DNA of 14,345 nt from an uncultured Bacilli bacterium (GTDB lineage Bacteria > Bacillota_I > Bacilli_A > RF39 > UBA660): NCBI GenBank assembly GCA_947625005.1, contig CANQNA010000024.1, forward strand, positions 1 through 14,345. The letters run 5' to 3'. Each line of letters begins with the position of its first letter. Position 1 is the stretch's first letter. The position numbers and the translations under genes were made by a program. Positions 1-7,704 of this stretch are shown in pieces. Under the pieces are notes generated by a model. That model was not told the origin of the DNA. It saw nothing but the letters and a program-made list of their open reading frames with translations, and did not search any database.

Positions 1-179
1 TAGGCTAAAATTTGTGTATTCAAATTTTTTAATTTTTTAGATAATGCTCCATCTCCAGGGCCGACTTCTATTATTAAATCATTTTGTTTTACTTGAATAC
101 TTTCCACAATCTTATTTAAAATATTTTCATCTCTTAAAAAATTTTGTCCGTATTTTTTCTTAAATTTAAAATCATTCAT
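1..179 (-). CDS. rsmA: 16S rRNA dimethyladenosine transferase RsmA (KsgA), N-terminal part
   Basis: Only the first 59 codons are in the window; the gene continues past position 1. The protein opens with MNDFKFKKKYGQNFLRD, which carries the family's conserved GQNFL segment, and reaches the SAM-binding motif I (EVGPGDGALS, about residues 41-50). RsmA/KsgA dimethylates two adjacent adenines near the 3' end of 16S rRNA late in small-subunit assembly, using S-adenosylmethionine. Its place after tatD and a 3D-domain gene matches the Bacillus order tatD-yabE-rnmV-ksgA, but rnmV is missing here. The ATG at 179-177 is the only plausible start because the family signature begins about ten residues later. 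No Shine-Dalgarno sequence precedes it: the upstream bases are the U run of a hairpin terminator followed by ACAATT. The identity is very secure; how translation starts is unclear. Confidence 0.95.
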   Translation of the reverse strand, partial: MNDFKFKKKYGQNFLRDENILNKIVESIQVKQNDLIIEVGPGDGALSKKLKNLNTQILA

Positions 180-185
180 AATTGT

Positions 186-208
186 AAAAAAACAAGACTA
201 AGCTTGTT
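186..208 (-). terminator. Probable intrinsic terminator after the 3D-domain gene
   Basis: On the minus strand a 6-bp perfect stem (AACAAG / CTTGTT, loop CTTAGT) is followed directly by seven T residues (186-192). It overlaps the stop codon of the 3D-domain gene and ends 7 nt before the rsmA start codon. The stem is short and AT-rich, so it may be leaky. Confidence 0.6.
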
Positions 209-755
209 ATATATTTTTCCTTTCCCAACCAAATCTTAAAATATCATATGTTATTTGTTTTCTTCCAATATTAGCTGCTTCGGTATCAGAATTTACTAAA
301 ATATCTATTGCATTTCCAGTAACTCCTCTATCTAATACAATAGCAGTTTGCTTTCCAGAAAAATTACTAGATTCAAATTGAATAATAGAACCACAAGCTA
401 AATTACTACTAGAAGCTACTATACGAACTTCTCCATAATCATTATCTAAATAAGTAGTAGTTCCATCTAAAACATTTTGTCCAGTACATCCTAATGTTCC
501 GCCACATAGAGGACAATTAGCTAAATAGGCAGTCAAATCACCTACATATGTATCTAGTACATAATATTTATCACTCATTTGAATTTGATTTACTTTTATA
601 GCCATTGCATGTAAATCTAAAGTTTTGTTTAAATTTACGTTAGTGGCTTGTCTGTTTTGTTTTGTAATACTTACTTGTGTTAAAACTGAAACAATTAACA
701 CAATACTTATCATCTTAAAAACTATTAAAGTGCTTGAAAATATTTTCTTTATCAT
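207..755 (-). CDS. Secreted or membrane-anchored 3D-domain protein (short YabE-like)
   Basis: The 182-residue protein starts with a basic end and a hydrophobic stretch (about residues 9-28), acting as a signal peptide or membrane anchor. After a linker of some 35 residues, residues 68-178 resemble the 3D domain, a double-psi barrel found in MltA-type lytic transglycosylases, YabE and resuscitation-promoting factors. The segment LDRGVTGNAIDIL (141-153) aligns with the family's A-x-D-T-G...ID core, so the Asp equivalent to the MltA catalytic residue is probably D142, with D151 the last of the three. The first Asp of the usual AVDP segment appears replaced by Ser (VASS, 113-116). Four cysteines (81, 84, 90, 121) could form disulfides outside the cell. 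The start is supported by AGGTGA four bases upstream. It sits where Bacillus has yabE, but lacks the DUF348 and G5 domains. A role in peptidoglycan cleavage is inferred. Confidence 0.75.
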   Translation of the reverse strand: MIKKIFSSTLIVFKMISIVLIVSVLTQVSITKQNRQATNVNLNKTLDLHAMAIKVNQIQMSDKYYVLDTYVGDLTAYLANCPLCGGTLGCTGQNVLDGTTTYLDNDYGEVRIVASSSNLACGSIIQFESSNFSGKQTAIVLDRGVTGNAIDILVNSDTEAANIGRKQITYDILRFGWERKNI

Positions 756-788
756 GTCTTCACCTACACTTTATATATAATATCATAT

Positions 789-1544
789 CTACGTTTCTAT
801 GTCAAAAATCTCTTCGACATTTTTTGTCGTAATTTTTGCCACCTCATCTATACTAACTTCAAATAAATTAGCAAGAAATTCAGCAATTACTTTAATATAT
901 TTTGGTTCATTGCTATATTTTCTAAAAGGTTCAGGAGTTAAAAATGGAGTATCAGTTTCTATTACTAAATTCTCTAAATTTAATTGCTTTATTACATCTT
1001 TTAAATTACAATTTTTAAACGTAATAATTCCATTAATTCCTAACTTATATCCCATTTTAATATATTCTTTGGCTGTTTCTAAACTACCATTAAAGCAATG
1101 AATAACTCCTTTAACATTATATTTTTTTAAACATGTTATTGTATCTAATGTTGCCTCTCTACTATGAATAACAACAGGAAAATTATATTTTTCTGCTAAA
1201 CTTAATTGAGATTCAAATAATTTTATTTGTTCTTCTTTATTTTCCTTTGTATGATAATAATCTAAACCTATTTCTCCAATTGCCACTAATTTTTTATTAT
1301 TCAAATTATTTTTTACTAATTGTTCTAGTTCATCATAAGAATCACTAAGATTGTCAGGATGAATTCCTAAACATATATAGATATTTCTCCCCCTTTTGGC
1401 TATACTTAACATTTCTTTAGCAGAAACAATATCATCAGATGCAGAAATACAGATGTTCACATTATTGTTTGAAGCTTCTTTAAGAGTTGCATCAATATTA
1501 GAAAAAAACTTATTGTATAAATGACAATGAGTATCAACTAACAT
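789..1544 (-). CDS. tatD: TatD-family metal-dependent hydrolase (DNase)
   Basis: The protein has 251 residues, close to the family norm of about 255, and folds as an amidohydrolase TIM barrel. The metal ligands are visible: DTHCH (H6, H8), E91 in IGEIGLDY, H127 in VVIHSRE, H149 in GVIHCFNGS and D198 in ETDTPFLTPEP. Family members are magnesium-dependent 3'-5' exonucleases with proposed roles in DNA repair and quality control; cellular substrates are uncertain. The start codon comes immediately after the metG stop codon, and the GAGG in the last codons of metG serves as the ribosome binding site, so the two are probably translated as a pair. The pairing metG-tatD is conserved in many Gram-positive genomes (yabD beside metS in Bacillus). 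No separate promoter is visible; expression should depend on the metG T-box. Confidence 0.95.
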   Translation of the reverse strand: MLVDTHCHLYNKFFSNIDATLKEASNNNVNICISASDDIVSAKEMLSIAKRGRNIYICLGIHPDNLSDSYDELEQLVKNNLNNKKLVAIGEIGLDYYHTKENKEEQIKLFESQLSLAEKYNFPVVIHSREATLDTITCLKKYNVKGVIHCFNGSLETAKEYIKMGYKLGINGIITFKNCNLKDVIKQLNLENLVIETDTPFLTPEPFRKYSNEPKYIKVIAEFLANLFEVSIDEVAKITTKNVEEIFDIET

Positions 1545-3086
1545 TTAATCCTCACTTGCATCTATTCTTTTAAACAATATTTCAGCGTCATTCAATTTAG
1601 TTCCAGATTGATATTGACCAAATTTTTTCGTTGATTCATAACTTGTATCATTAGTATTTAAAAACATAAATATTTTATTAGCTGTATCGGGCAAAAAAGG
1701 TTGTAAGTAAACAGAACAAATTCTAATTGATTCTACTAAATTATATAAAACAGTTTTCAATCTATCCTGACTATTTTCATCTTTAGCTAAAATCCATGGA
1801 GCAGTTTCATCAATATATTTATTAGATGCCCTTAAACAATTAAATACCTCATCTATTGCATCAGCAATTCTTAAATTATCCATCTTTTCTTTAAAAACTA
1901 TATGTAAATTTTCTAATTTTTCTATTAAACTTTTATCTTCTTCACCAACTACATTCAAATTTTCTACAATTCCGTTAAAATATTTCTTGTCCATTGCTAT
2001 AGTTCTATTTACTAAATTACCAAGTATATTAGCTAAATCAGAATTATTTCTTTCAATAATTAACTCTTCTGTAATAATTCCATCATCGGCAAAAGGAATT
2101 TCATGTAAAACAAAATATCTAATAGTATCTAAACCATATTTTTTTACTAAATCATCAGCATATAAGATATTACCTTTACTTTTACTCATCTTATCATTAC
2201 CTGAAAGTAACCAAGGATGCCCAAATACTTGTTTAGGAAGTGGTAAGTCAAGAGCCATCAAAATAATAGGCCAATAAATTGTATGAAAACGAATTATGTC
2301 TTTACCAATTAAATGTAAATCTGCAGGCCAATACTTTTTAAATTCATCGCTTTGATTATCCACATCATAACCAATGTTAGTAATATAATTTGACAAAGCA
2401 TCTATCCACACATAAACTATATGTTTATCATCAAAATCTACAGGAATTCCCCACTTAAAAGAAGTACGAGAAACACATAAATCTTGTAATCCTGGTTTTA
2501 AAAAATTATTAATCATTTCATTTTTTCTAGATTCTGGCTGAATGAAATCTGGATGAGTTTCAATATATTCCATTAATTTATCTTGATATTTAGACAATTT
2601 AAAAAAGTATGCCTCTTCACTTTTAACTTCAACATCTCTGCCACAATCTGGACACTTTCCATCAACTAATTGAGTTTCAGTAAAAAATGATTCACAAGGA
2701 GTACAATATAAACCTTCATATTTAGATAAATAAATATCTCCTTGATCATATAATTTTTTAAAAATATGTTGAACCTTTTTTTCGTGATCTTTATCTGTTG
2801 TTCTAACAAATCTATCATAAGTAGTATTCATTAAATCCCAAATGTCTTTAATTTCTTTAGCAATTTGATCCACATAACATTGAGGAGTTATTCCTTTTTC
2901 TTTGGCTTTTAATTCAATTTTCTCTCCATGTTCATCTGTCCCTGTTTGAAAATAAACATCATAGCCTTCTAATCTTTTATTTCTTGCAATTGCATCTGCC
3001 AAGACAATTTCATAAGTATTTCCAATATGAGGTTTTGCAGAAGTATAAGCAATTGCAGTAGAAATATAATACGGTTTTCTTTCCAT
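1545..3086 (-). CDS. metG: Methionyl-tRNA synthetase
   Basis: Class I aminoacyl-tRNA synthetase of 513 residues that charges tRNA-Met in the cytoplasm. The HIGH-type signature is PHIGNTYE (19-26), followed by TGTDEHGEKI; the KMSKS signature appears intact as KMSKSKGN in the second half. A zinc ribbon with four cysteines (YCTPC ... GKCPDCGR) lies in the connective peptide, and the anticodon-binding helical domain forms the C-terminus. The C-terminal EMAP/Trbp111-like tRNA-binding domain found in the ~660-residue Bacillus protein is absent. The start at 3086 has GGGTGAT upstream at good spacing. The gene is preceded by a methionine-type T-box leader with its own promoter, so it should be induced when uncharged tRNA-Met accumulates. 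tatD follows with no gap. Confidence 0.97.
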   Translation of the reverse strand: MERKPYYISTAIAYTSAKPHIGNTYEIVLADAIARNKRLEGYDVYFQTGTDEHGEKIELKAKEKGITPQCYVDQIAKEIKDIWDLMNTTYDRFVRTTDKDHEKKVQHIFKKLYDQGDIYLSKYEGLYCTPCESFFTETQLVDGKCPDCGRDVEVKSEEAYFFKLSKYQDKLMEYIETHPDFIQPESRKNEMINNFLKPGLQDLCVSRTSFKWGIPVDFDDKHIVYVWIDALSNYITNIGYDVDNQSDEFKKYWPADLHLIGKDIIRFHTIYWPIILMALDLPLPKQVFGHPWLLSGNDKMSKSKGNILYADDLVKKYGLDTIRYFVLHEIPFADDGIITEELIIERNNSDLANILGNLVNRTIAMDKKYFNGIVENLNVVGEEDKSLIEKLENLHIVFKEKMDNLRIADAIDEVFNCLRASNKYIDETAPWILAKDENSQDRLKTVLYNLVESIRICSVYLQPFLPDTANKIFMFLNTNDTSYESTKKFGQYQSGTKLNDAEILFKRIDASED

Positions 3087-3138
3087 AATATCACCCTTTA
3101 AACTTTATTAATTTTTAAGATAACTAGAATTAATCATT

Positions 3139-3195
3139 AAAAAAACTCATAACTTAAGGACGAAATATATTCGCGGTACCACCTTAATTCATGAG
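3139..3195 (-). terminator. T-box-controlled terminator before metG
   Basis: CTCATGAATTAAGG (3182-3195) pairs with CCTTAAGTTATGAG (3146-3159) over 14 positions, with one G-U pair and one A-G mismatch, and is followed by seven Us (3139-3145). The upstream arm includes the start of the T-box sequence, so the antiterminator and terminator exclude each other. A small inner hairpin (CGAA/TTCG) sits in the loop. Confidence 0.88.
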
Positions 3196-3331
3196 TATCA
3201 TGCACTTATATCTTAACGCGATTAACGATTTAAATTCCAGAACCATGTTCATTATATTTTATAATTCTTTTTCACCAAACAAGAACTCTCTACTTATAAA
3301 TATATAATTACTCTTTCCTTCGTCATCTAAC
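3139..3331 (-). promoter_or_regulatory. T-box riboswitch leader of metG (methionine specifier)
   Basis: The minus-strand leader contains the T-box core AAGGTGGTACCGCG (near 3172-3185), whose UGGU pairs with the acceptor end of uncharged tRNA. The Stem I signatures GACGAAGGAAAGAGTA (3309-3324), AGAGAG, and GGTGAAA appear in the usual order. The likely specifier is the AUG at 3244-3246, following GAAC, which agrees with a methionine leader; a second AUG at 3250-3252 is the alternative. An overlapping terminator hairpin precedes metG, so binding of uncharged tRNA-Met should allow read-through. The class is certain; the exact ends and specifier are inferred without folding. Confidence 0.93.
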
Positions 3332-3337
3332 ACACGT

Positions 3338-3366
3338 ATTTTAACATAAGATAAAAATTTGTGCAA
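3338..3366 (-). promoter_or_regulatory. Promoter of the metG T-box transcript
   Basis: TTGCAC (-35, 3361-3366), a 17-bp spacer, and TAAAAT (-10, 3338-3343) form a good sigma-A-type promoter. Transcription would start near 3331, just before the T-box Stem I. Confidence 0.8.
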
Positions 3367-3396
3367 TAAATATTTTGGGCATTTACAATTTTTATC
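3350..3396 (-). repeat. Imperfect inverted repeat over the metG promoter
   Basis: The arms GATAAAAATTTGT (3350-3362, plus strand) and ACAATTTTTATC (3385-3396) are complementary over 12 bp apart from one extra T, with 22 bases between them. The repeat covers the metG spacer and part of the -35 box and begins just after the spoVT stop codon. It could be an operator or a weak AT-rich hairpin ending the upstream transcript; it may also be chance in such AT-rich DNA. Confidence 0.35.
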
Positions 3397-3400
3397 TAGT

Positions 3401-3904
3401 TTAAATTACAAACATATTGGTAACCATTGACATAAAAACATTTACATCTGCAATACCTTTTTCTTTTTCACACATAATCAATAACCCTATCGCATCACTA
3501 TCTTTAATAATTGTTTTTACATAAATATGCCCTTTTAAATCAAAATTATCTGTCAATTTTAAACTTCCAGAAAACTCTTTAGATTTGCGTTCTTTCATTA
3601 TTTCCTTTAATTCTTCTGTGATTTCAGCATTTTTTATATTAGCATCTATAGTTTTAGTAAAAACCTCTATTTTTTCCCCTTGAGTTACTACCAAATCAAA
3701 ATCAGCAAAATAACTAATTAAATCTATAACCATTTTGGCATAATCCAAATTAATCATGCTACTAGATTTTTTTATTACTAAACTATCATCTAAAATATTT
3801 AAATCTAATAATTCTCCACTAGAAATCTTTAATTTATTCCTTATTTCTTTAGGAATTACAATTCTTCCTAATTCATCAATTCTGCGTACAAAACTAATCT
3901 GCAT
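3401..3904 (-). CDS. spoVT: SpoVT-like transition-state regulator (AbrB domain plus GAF-like domain)
   Basis: The first ~50 residues are an AbrB-type swapped-hairpin DNA-binding domain: VRRIDELGRIVIPKEIRNKL closely matches Bacillus SpoVT. The remaining ~115 residues fit the GAF-like domain that SpoVT has and AbrB lacks; total length is 167 against 178 in Bacillus. In B. subtilis, SpoVT is made under sigma-G in the forespore and adjusts that regulon; whether this organism sporulates is unknown. The position directly downstream of mfd is the same as in Bacillus, supporting orthology over a generic AbrB. The start has GGAGTGA five bases upstream. It lies 43 bp after mfd without an obvious promoter, so it may be co-transcribed with mfd rather than sigma-G driven. 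DNA targets cannot be read from the sequence. Confidence 0.85.
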   Translation of the reverse strand: MQISFVRRIDELGRIVIPKEIRNKLKISSGELLDLNILDDSLVIKKSSSMINLDYAKMVIDLISYFADFDLVVTQGEKIEVFTKTIDANIKNAEITEELKEIMKERKSKEFSGSLKLTDNFDLKGHIYVKTIIKDSDAIGLLIMCEKEKGIADVNVFMSMVTNMFVI

Positions 3905-3947
3905 AATTCACTCCAATCAATAATTATTGTAATTAAAATTGAATAAA

Positions 3948-6900
3948 TTATACTCCAATATTAGATATTAACATTTCCATTAATTTTATTAAATAAACTA
4001 AAAAATGTTTCTCTAAATTATTTGTTTTTAAAGCAATATAAATTCTTTTATTAAAATATCTTAATTTAAAATTTCTACTTATTTGATAAATTTCCATAAA
4101 TAATTTATCTCCATGAACTTTATTAGAAATATTTTCTGGTATTTCAACTTCTATTAGATTTTCTAATTGCTTTACTTTTGTAATATTTAATTTCTTTGCT
4201 AAATGATCAAACCATTCTTCATACATATAAATTAGTATTTTTTGGTCTAGAGAACCGAAACGATCTTCCAATTCTTCTTTTACCTGATTAAAAGTTGTCT
4301 CATCTGATATTGTATTAATTAATTTGTGAACTTCTATTACTAATTCTTCATCATCTACTATTTTGCCATTTATATGAGTATCAACATCAATTAAGTTTTG
4401 CTCTTCAGGAATATCTTCTTCTATTTTTTCTCCTTTTAATTTTTTAATTTCTTCTTCCAACATTTTCATATATAATTCAATCCCTATAGAATCAACAAAT
4501 CCTGCTTGCTCACTACCTAATAATTCTCCTGCTCCTCTAATAGACAAATCTCGCATAGCAATTTTATATCCACTACCAAGTTCAGTAAAATCTTTAATAG
4601 ATTGTAACCTTTTAATAGCTGTTTCTGTCAAAACTTTTTCTGGCTTATACATCAAATAAGCATAAGCTATTTTATTACTTCTGCCTACTCTTCCTCTAAT
4701 TTGATATAGCTGACTTAAACCAAATTTATCTGCTTCTATAACAATTAACGTATTTACATTTGGAATATCTATACCAGTTTCAATTATCGTAGTACAAATC
4801 AAAACATTAAATTCATTATTTACAAAACTTTCAACAACATTTTCTAGTTCTATTTTATCCATTTGTCCATGAGCGACTACTACATTTGCTTCTTTAACTA
4901 AATTAGTTATTTTATTAGCAAAATCTTGAATACTAGCAACTTTATTATATAAAATATAAACTTGGCCATCCCTTGCTAATTCTTTATAGATTGCATCTTT
5001 AATTAACACATCATTTTCTTCCACTACATAAGTCTGCACAGGGTAACGATTTATAGGAGGTGTATCAATTACTGACATATCTTTTAATCCACTCATAGCC
5101 ATTTTAAGAGTACGAGGAATTGGTGTAGCCGATAATGTTAAAACATTTATAGAATTTTTAAGTTCTTTTATCTTTTCCTTATGTTTTACTCCAAATCTCT
5201 GCTCTTCATCAATAACTAACAAACCTAAACTTTTATAGTCTATTTGTTCATTAAATAATTTGTGAGTTCCAAATACAATATCAATAGTTCCTTCTTTAAG
5301 CCCTTTTATAATTCTTTTAAACTCTTTCTGAGACGTAAAACGATTTAAAAGCGCAATGTTAATTGGAAAATGTCTAAATCTTTCTAAAGCATTATTATAT
5401 TGTTGTCGAGATAAAAGTGTAGTGGGACATAGATAAGCAACCTGATCCCCATTTAAAATAGTCTTAAAAATTGCTCTAAAGGCTACCTCTGTTTTACCAA
5501 AACCAACATCTCCACATAAAAGTCTTTCCATTGGTTTCGTATCTTTTAAATCTTCATTAATATCTTTAATACATTTTATTTGGTCAGCTGTTTCTTCATA
5601 TGGAAAATCGTTTTCAAAAATCTTTTCCTCGGCAAAATCTTTATATTCTTTACCTTTTATTGCTAATCTATTTGCATATAACTTAATAAGTTCTCCACTA
5701 ATATCTTCTATACGTTTTTTTACTCGCATTTTAGTCTTAGCCCAGTTAGTAGAATTTAATTTGTCAATTTTTGGTTTTACCCCATCTTTATCAGAATATT
5801 TATATATTAATTCAATTTTTTCTACAGGAACATAAATTTTATCATTATCTGCATAATTAATTAATAAATAATCTTTTTTGAACCCTTTCTTTTCTAAAGT
5901 AATTATACCTCCATAAATTCCAATACCATGACCAGAATGAACTACATAATCTCCTATACTTAAGTCATTAAAGTTTTTTATTTTTCTTCCAAACTTAAAA
6001 TTGCTTTTATATTTAATAGACCTTTTTACATTTTCAATATCATATTCTCCAATAACTATATAGTTGTCTATGATAAAACCATTATTAATTTTTTCTTTAA
6101 TAAACTTAATATTTAATTCATTCAAAATATCTGACAATGCTTCTTTTATTTTAGCAATTTCTTTATTATTGGATAAATAAAATATAATATTTTTCTTTTT
6201 ATTCATAATTACAAAGCGTTTTAAACTCTCTAAATCTGAATTAAAATTCTCAATAGAACTACTAACAATTTTTAAACATTCATTTTTATTATTTAAATTA
6301 GTATCTAGATTGTTAATAAATATTGATTTATCCACATTAATTTCTGAAAAATCATACATATATTTATAATTTTGATCTATATTCTTGCTAACATTATATT
6401 CAAAAATATCTTCCACTAATTCTTTATTAGTGGCCTTTATTAATTTATAATCAATAAAAAATACTTGAGGGTTATTTAAATAATCATATAACGAACTATG
6501 AGTATCTGTAATATTTTCCTTTAAAGAAAGTATTTCTACTTCTTTAATATTATCAAATGATCTTTGAGTACTTTCATCAAAATATCTAATAGAATCTACA
6601 TCATCTCCAAACAGTTCAATACGTACAGGTTTTTCTTGATTAAATAAAAATATATCTAATATATATCCTCTTAGAGCATATTCTCCTGTTGTTGTAACTA
6701 ATGAAGTTTTTACATATCCGTATTTTTCTAAAGATTCAATTACTTTTTCTCTATTAATAGTAGTATTTACTTTTATTTTAAAAGAACTATCTTCTATTTT
6801 TTTTACATCAGATAAAAATTTTAAATATCCCATTAAATGAGTAACTACAATAGATTTTTTCTGATTTCTTACATTTTCTAGAGTCTCTCTCCTTTTCATT

Positions 6901-7151
6901 TGCAAATCAGGAGAAACCGCTAAAGCGACACTAGTTAAAAAATCATCCATCGGAAAAAGAAACGCATCTTCAGTATACGTTTTTAAACTTTGGAAAATTT
7001 TATTTGCTTCAAATAATGTAGAAGTTACAATTAAAACATTATCATCATTTCCTTTATAATAATTATAAATATATAAAATCTCTAATTCATCAGTTAATCC
7101 TTCTACTATCAGATTATTTGAATATTTAAAATATTTTTTTAAAAAATCCAT
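3948..7151 (-). CDS. mfd: Transcription-repair coupling factor Mfd
   Basis: An SF2 translocase of 1067 residues that pushes stalled RNA polymerase off DNA lesions and recruits UvrA. The N-terminal third is the UvrB-like module without ATPase motifs. The RNA-polymerase-interacting domain follows (VHSGHGIGIYGGI ... DYLLINYADNDKIYVPVEKI, near residues 405-450). The motor has Walker A GDVGFGKTE (about 545-553), a DEEQ box (near 648), SATPIPRT and the QIRGRVGRS motif (near 815), with the TRCF domain at the C-terminus. It is somewhat shorter than the ~1150-1180 residues usual in E. coli and Bacillus. Its start codon overlaps the pth stop (TAATG), suggesting coupled translation. The small fin gene that lies between pth and mfd in Bacillus is absent. 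Confidence 0.97.
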   Translation of the reverse strand: MDFLKKYFKYSNNLIVEGLTDELEILYIYNYYKGNDDNVLIVTSTLFEANKIFQSLKTYTEDAFLFPMDDFLTSVALAVSPDLQMKRRETLENVRNQKKSIVVTHLMGYLKFLSDVKKIEDSSFKIKVNTTINREKVIESLEKYGYVKTSLVTTTGEYALRGYILDIFLFNQEKPVRIELFGDDVDSIRYFDESTQRSFDNIKEVEILSLKENITDTHSSLYDYLNNPQVFFIDYKLIKATNKELVEDIFEYNVSKNIDQNYKYMYDFSEINVDKSIFINNLDTNLNNKNECLKIVSSSIENFNSDLESLKRFVIMNKKKNIIFYLSNNKEIAKIKEALSDILNELNIKFIKEKINNGFIIDNYIVIGEYDIENVKRSIKYKSNFKFGRKIKNFNDLSIGDYVVHSGHGIGIYGGIITLEKKGFKKDYLLINYADNDKIYVPVEKIELIYKYSDKDGVKPKIDKLNSTNWAKTKMRVKKRIEDISGELIKLYANRLAIKGKEYKDFAEEKIFENDFPYEETADQIKCIKDINEDLKDTKPMERLLCGDVGFGKTEVAFRAIFKTILNGDQVAYLCPTTLLSRQQYNNALERFRHFPINIALLNRFTSQKEFKRIIKGLKEGTIDIVFGTHKLFNEQIDYKSLGLLVIDEEQRFGVKHKEKIKELKNSINVLTLSATPIPRTLKMAMSGLKDMSVIDTPPINRYPVQTYVVEENDVLIKDAIYKELARDGQVYILYNKVASIQDFANKITNLVKEANVVVAHGQMDKIELENVVESFVNNEFNVLICTTIIETGIDIPNVNTLIVIEADKFGLSQLYQIRGRVGRSNKIAYAYLMYKPEKVLTETAIKRLQSIKDFTELGSGYKIAMRDLSIRGAGELLGSEQAGFVDSIGIELYMKMLEEEIKKLKGEKIEEDIPEEQNLIDVDTHINGKIVDDEELVIEVHKLINTISDETTFNQVKEELEDRFGSLDQKILIYMYEEWFDHLAKKLNITKVKQLENLIEVEIPENISNKVHGDKLFMEIYQISRNFKLRYFNKRIYIALKTNNLEKHFLVYLIKLMEMLISNIGV

Positions 7152-7693
7152 TAATTATATTTATTCATTAAAGATTGTGCGTCTAATTCTAAAAAATCTT
7201 CTATTATTTTATTTAAAGTGCTATACATATCTTCAATGACTTTTAAATCCTTTCTCGAAAATGATGATAAAACATAATCTATAATATTTTCTTTATTTTT
7301 AGATATTCCAACTTTTAACCGTAAAAATTTCTGAGAATTTAATCTATTAATTATAGATTTTATTCCATTATGTCCGCCTGATGAACTATCATATTTAACT
7401 CTATAAATACCAATGTCTAAATCTAAATCATCTTGAATTATTAAAATATCTTTTAAATCAATGTTATAGTAATCTACATATTTTTTTACAACATCTCCAC
7501 TTAAATTCATAAAGCTTAAAGGCTTTAAAAAAATGACCTTTTCATTTTTTATCATTGTACTATAGTATAATCCATTAAATTTTTCAGACCATTTAACATC
7601 TTGTAAATAATTATCTAATACCATAAAACCAACATTATGACGAGTATTAATATATTCTTTCCCTGGATTTCCTAAACCAACAATTAATTTCAT
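7151..7693 (-). CDS. pth: Peptidyl-tRNA hydrolase
   Basis: An esterase of 180 residues that frees tRNA from peptidyl-tRNA released by stalled ribosomes. From the chosen start MKLIVGLGNPG the key residues fall where expected: N9, catalytic H19 (NTRHNVGF), N63 (FMNLSG), D88/D89 (IQDDLDL) and N109 (GGHNG). The frame stays open eight codons further upstream to an ATG at 7717, but family proteins begin with this MKLIVGLGNPG segment, and AAGGTGA stands four bases before the ATG at 7693. That ribosome binding site overlaps the trmN6 stop codon. The stop overlaps the mfd start by one base. The pth-mfd neighbourhood is typical for Firmicutes. Confidence 0.97.
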   Translation of the reverse strand: MKLIVGLGNPGKEYINTRHNVGFMVLDNYLQDVKWSEKFNGLYYSTMIKNEKVIFLKPLSFMNLSGDVVKKYVDYYNIDLKDILIIQDDLDLDIGIYRVKYDSSSGGHNGIKSIINRLNSQKFLRLKVGISKNKENIIDYVLSSFSRKDLKVIEDMYSTLNKIIEDFLELDAQSLMNKYN

Positions 7694-7697
7694 AAAT

Positions 7698-7704
7698 TCA
7701 CCTT
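7698..7704 (-). promoter_or_regulatory. Ribosome binding site that fixes the pth start
   Basis: AAGGTGA, lying four bases before the ATG at 7693, overlaps the trmN6 stop codon TGA. It supports the shorter start over the ATG at 7717, which lies inside trmN6 with no comparable site. Confidence 0.7.

Noticed and set aside
799..1101. Open frame of 100 codons on the plus strand
   Set aside because: Lies wholly inside tatD, opposite a protein with all TatD metal ligands; no ribosome binding site or recognisable motif.
1987..2277. Open frame of 96 codons on the plus strand
   Set aside because: Antisense to metG across the KMSKS region; hydrophobic low-complexity product typical of a shadow frame in AT-rich DNA.
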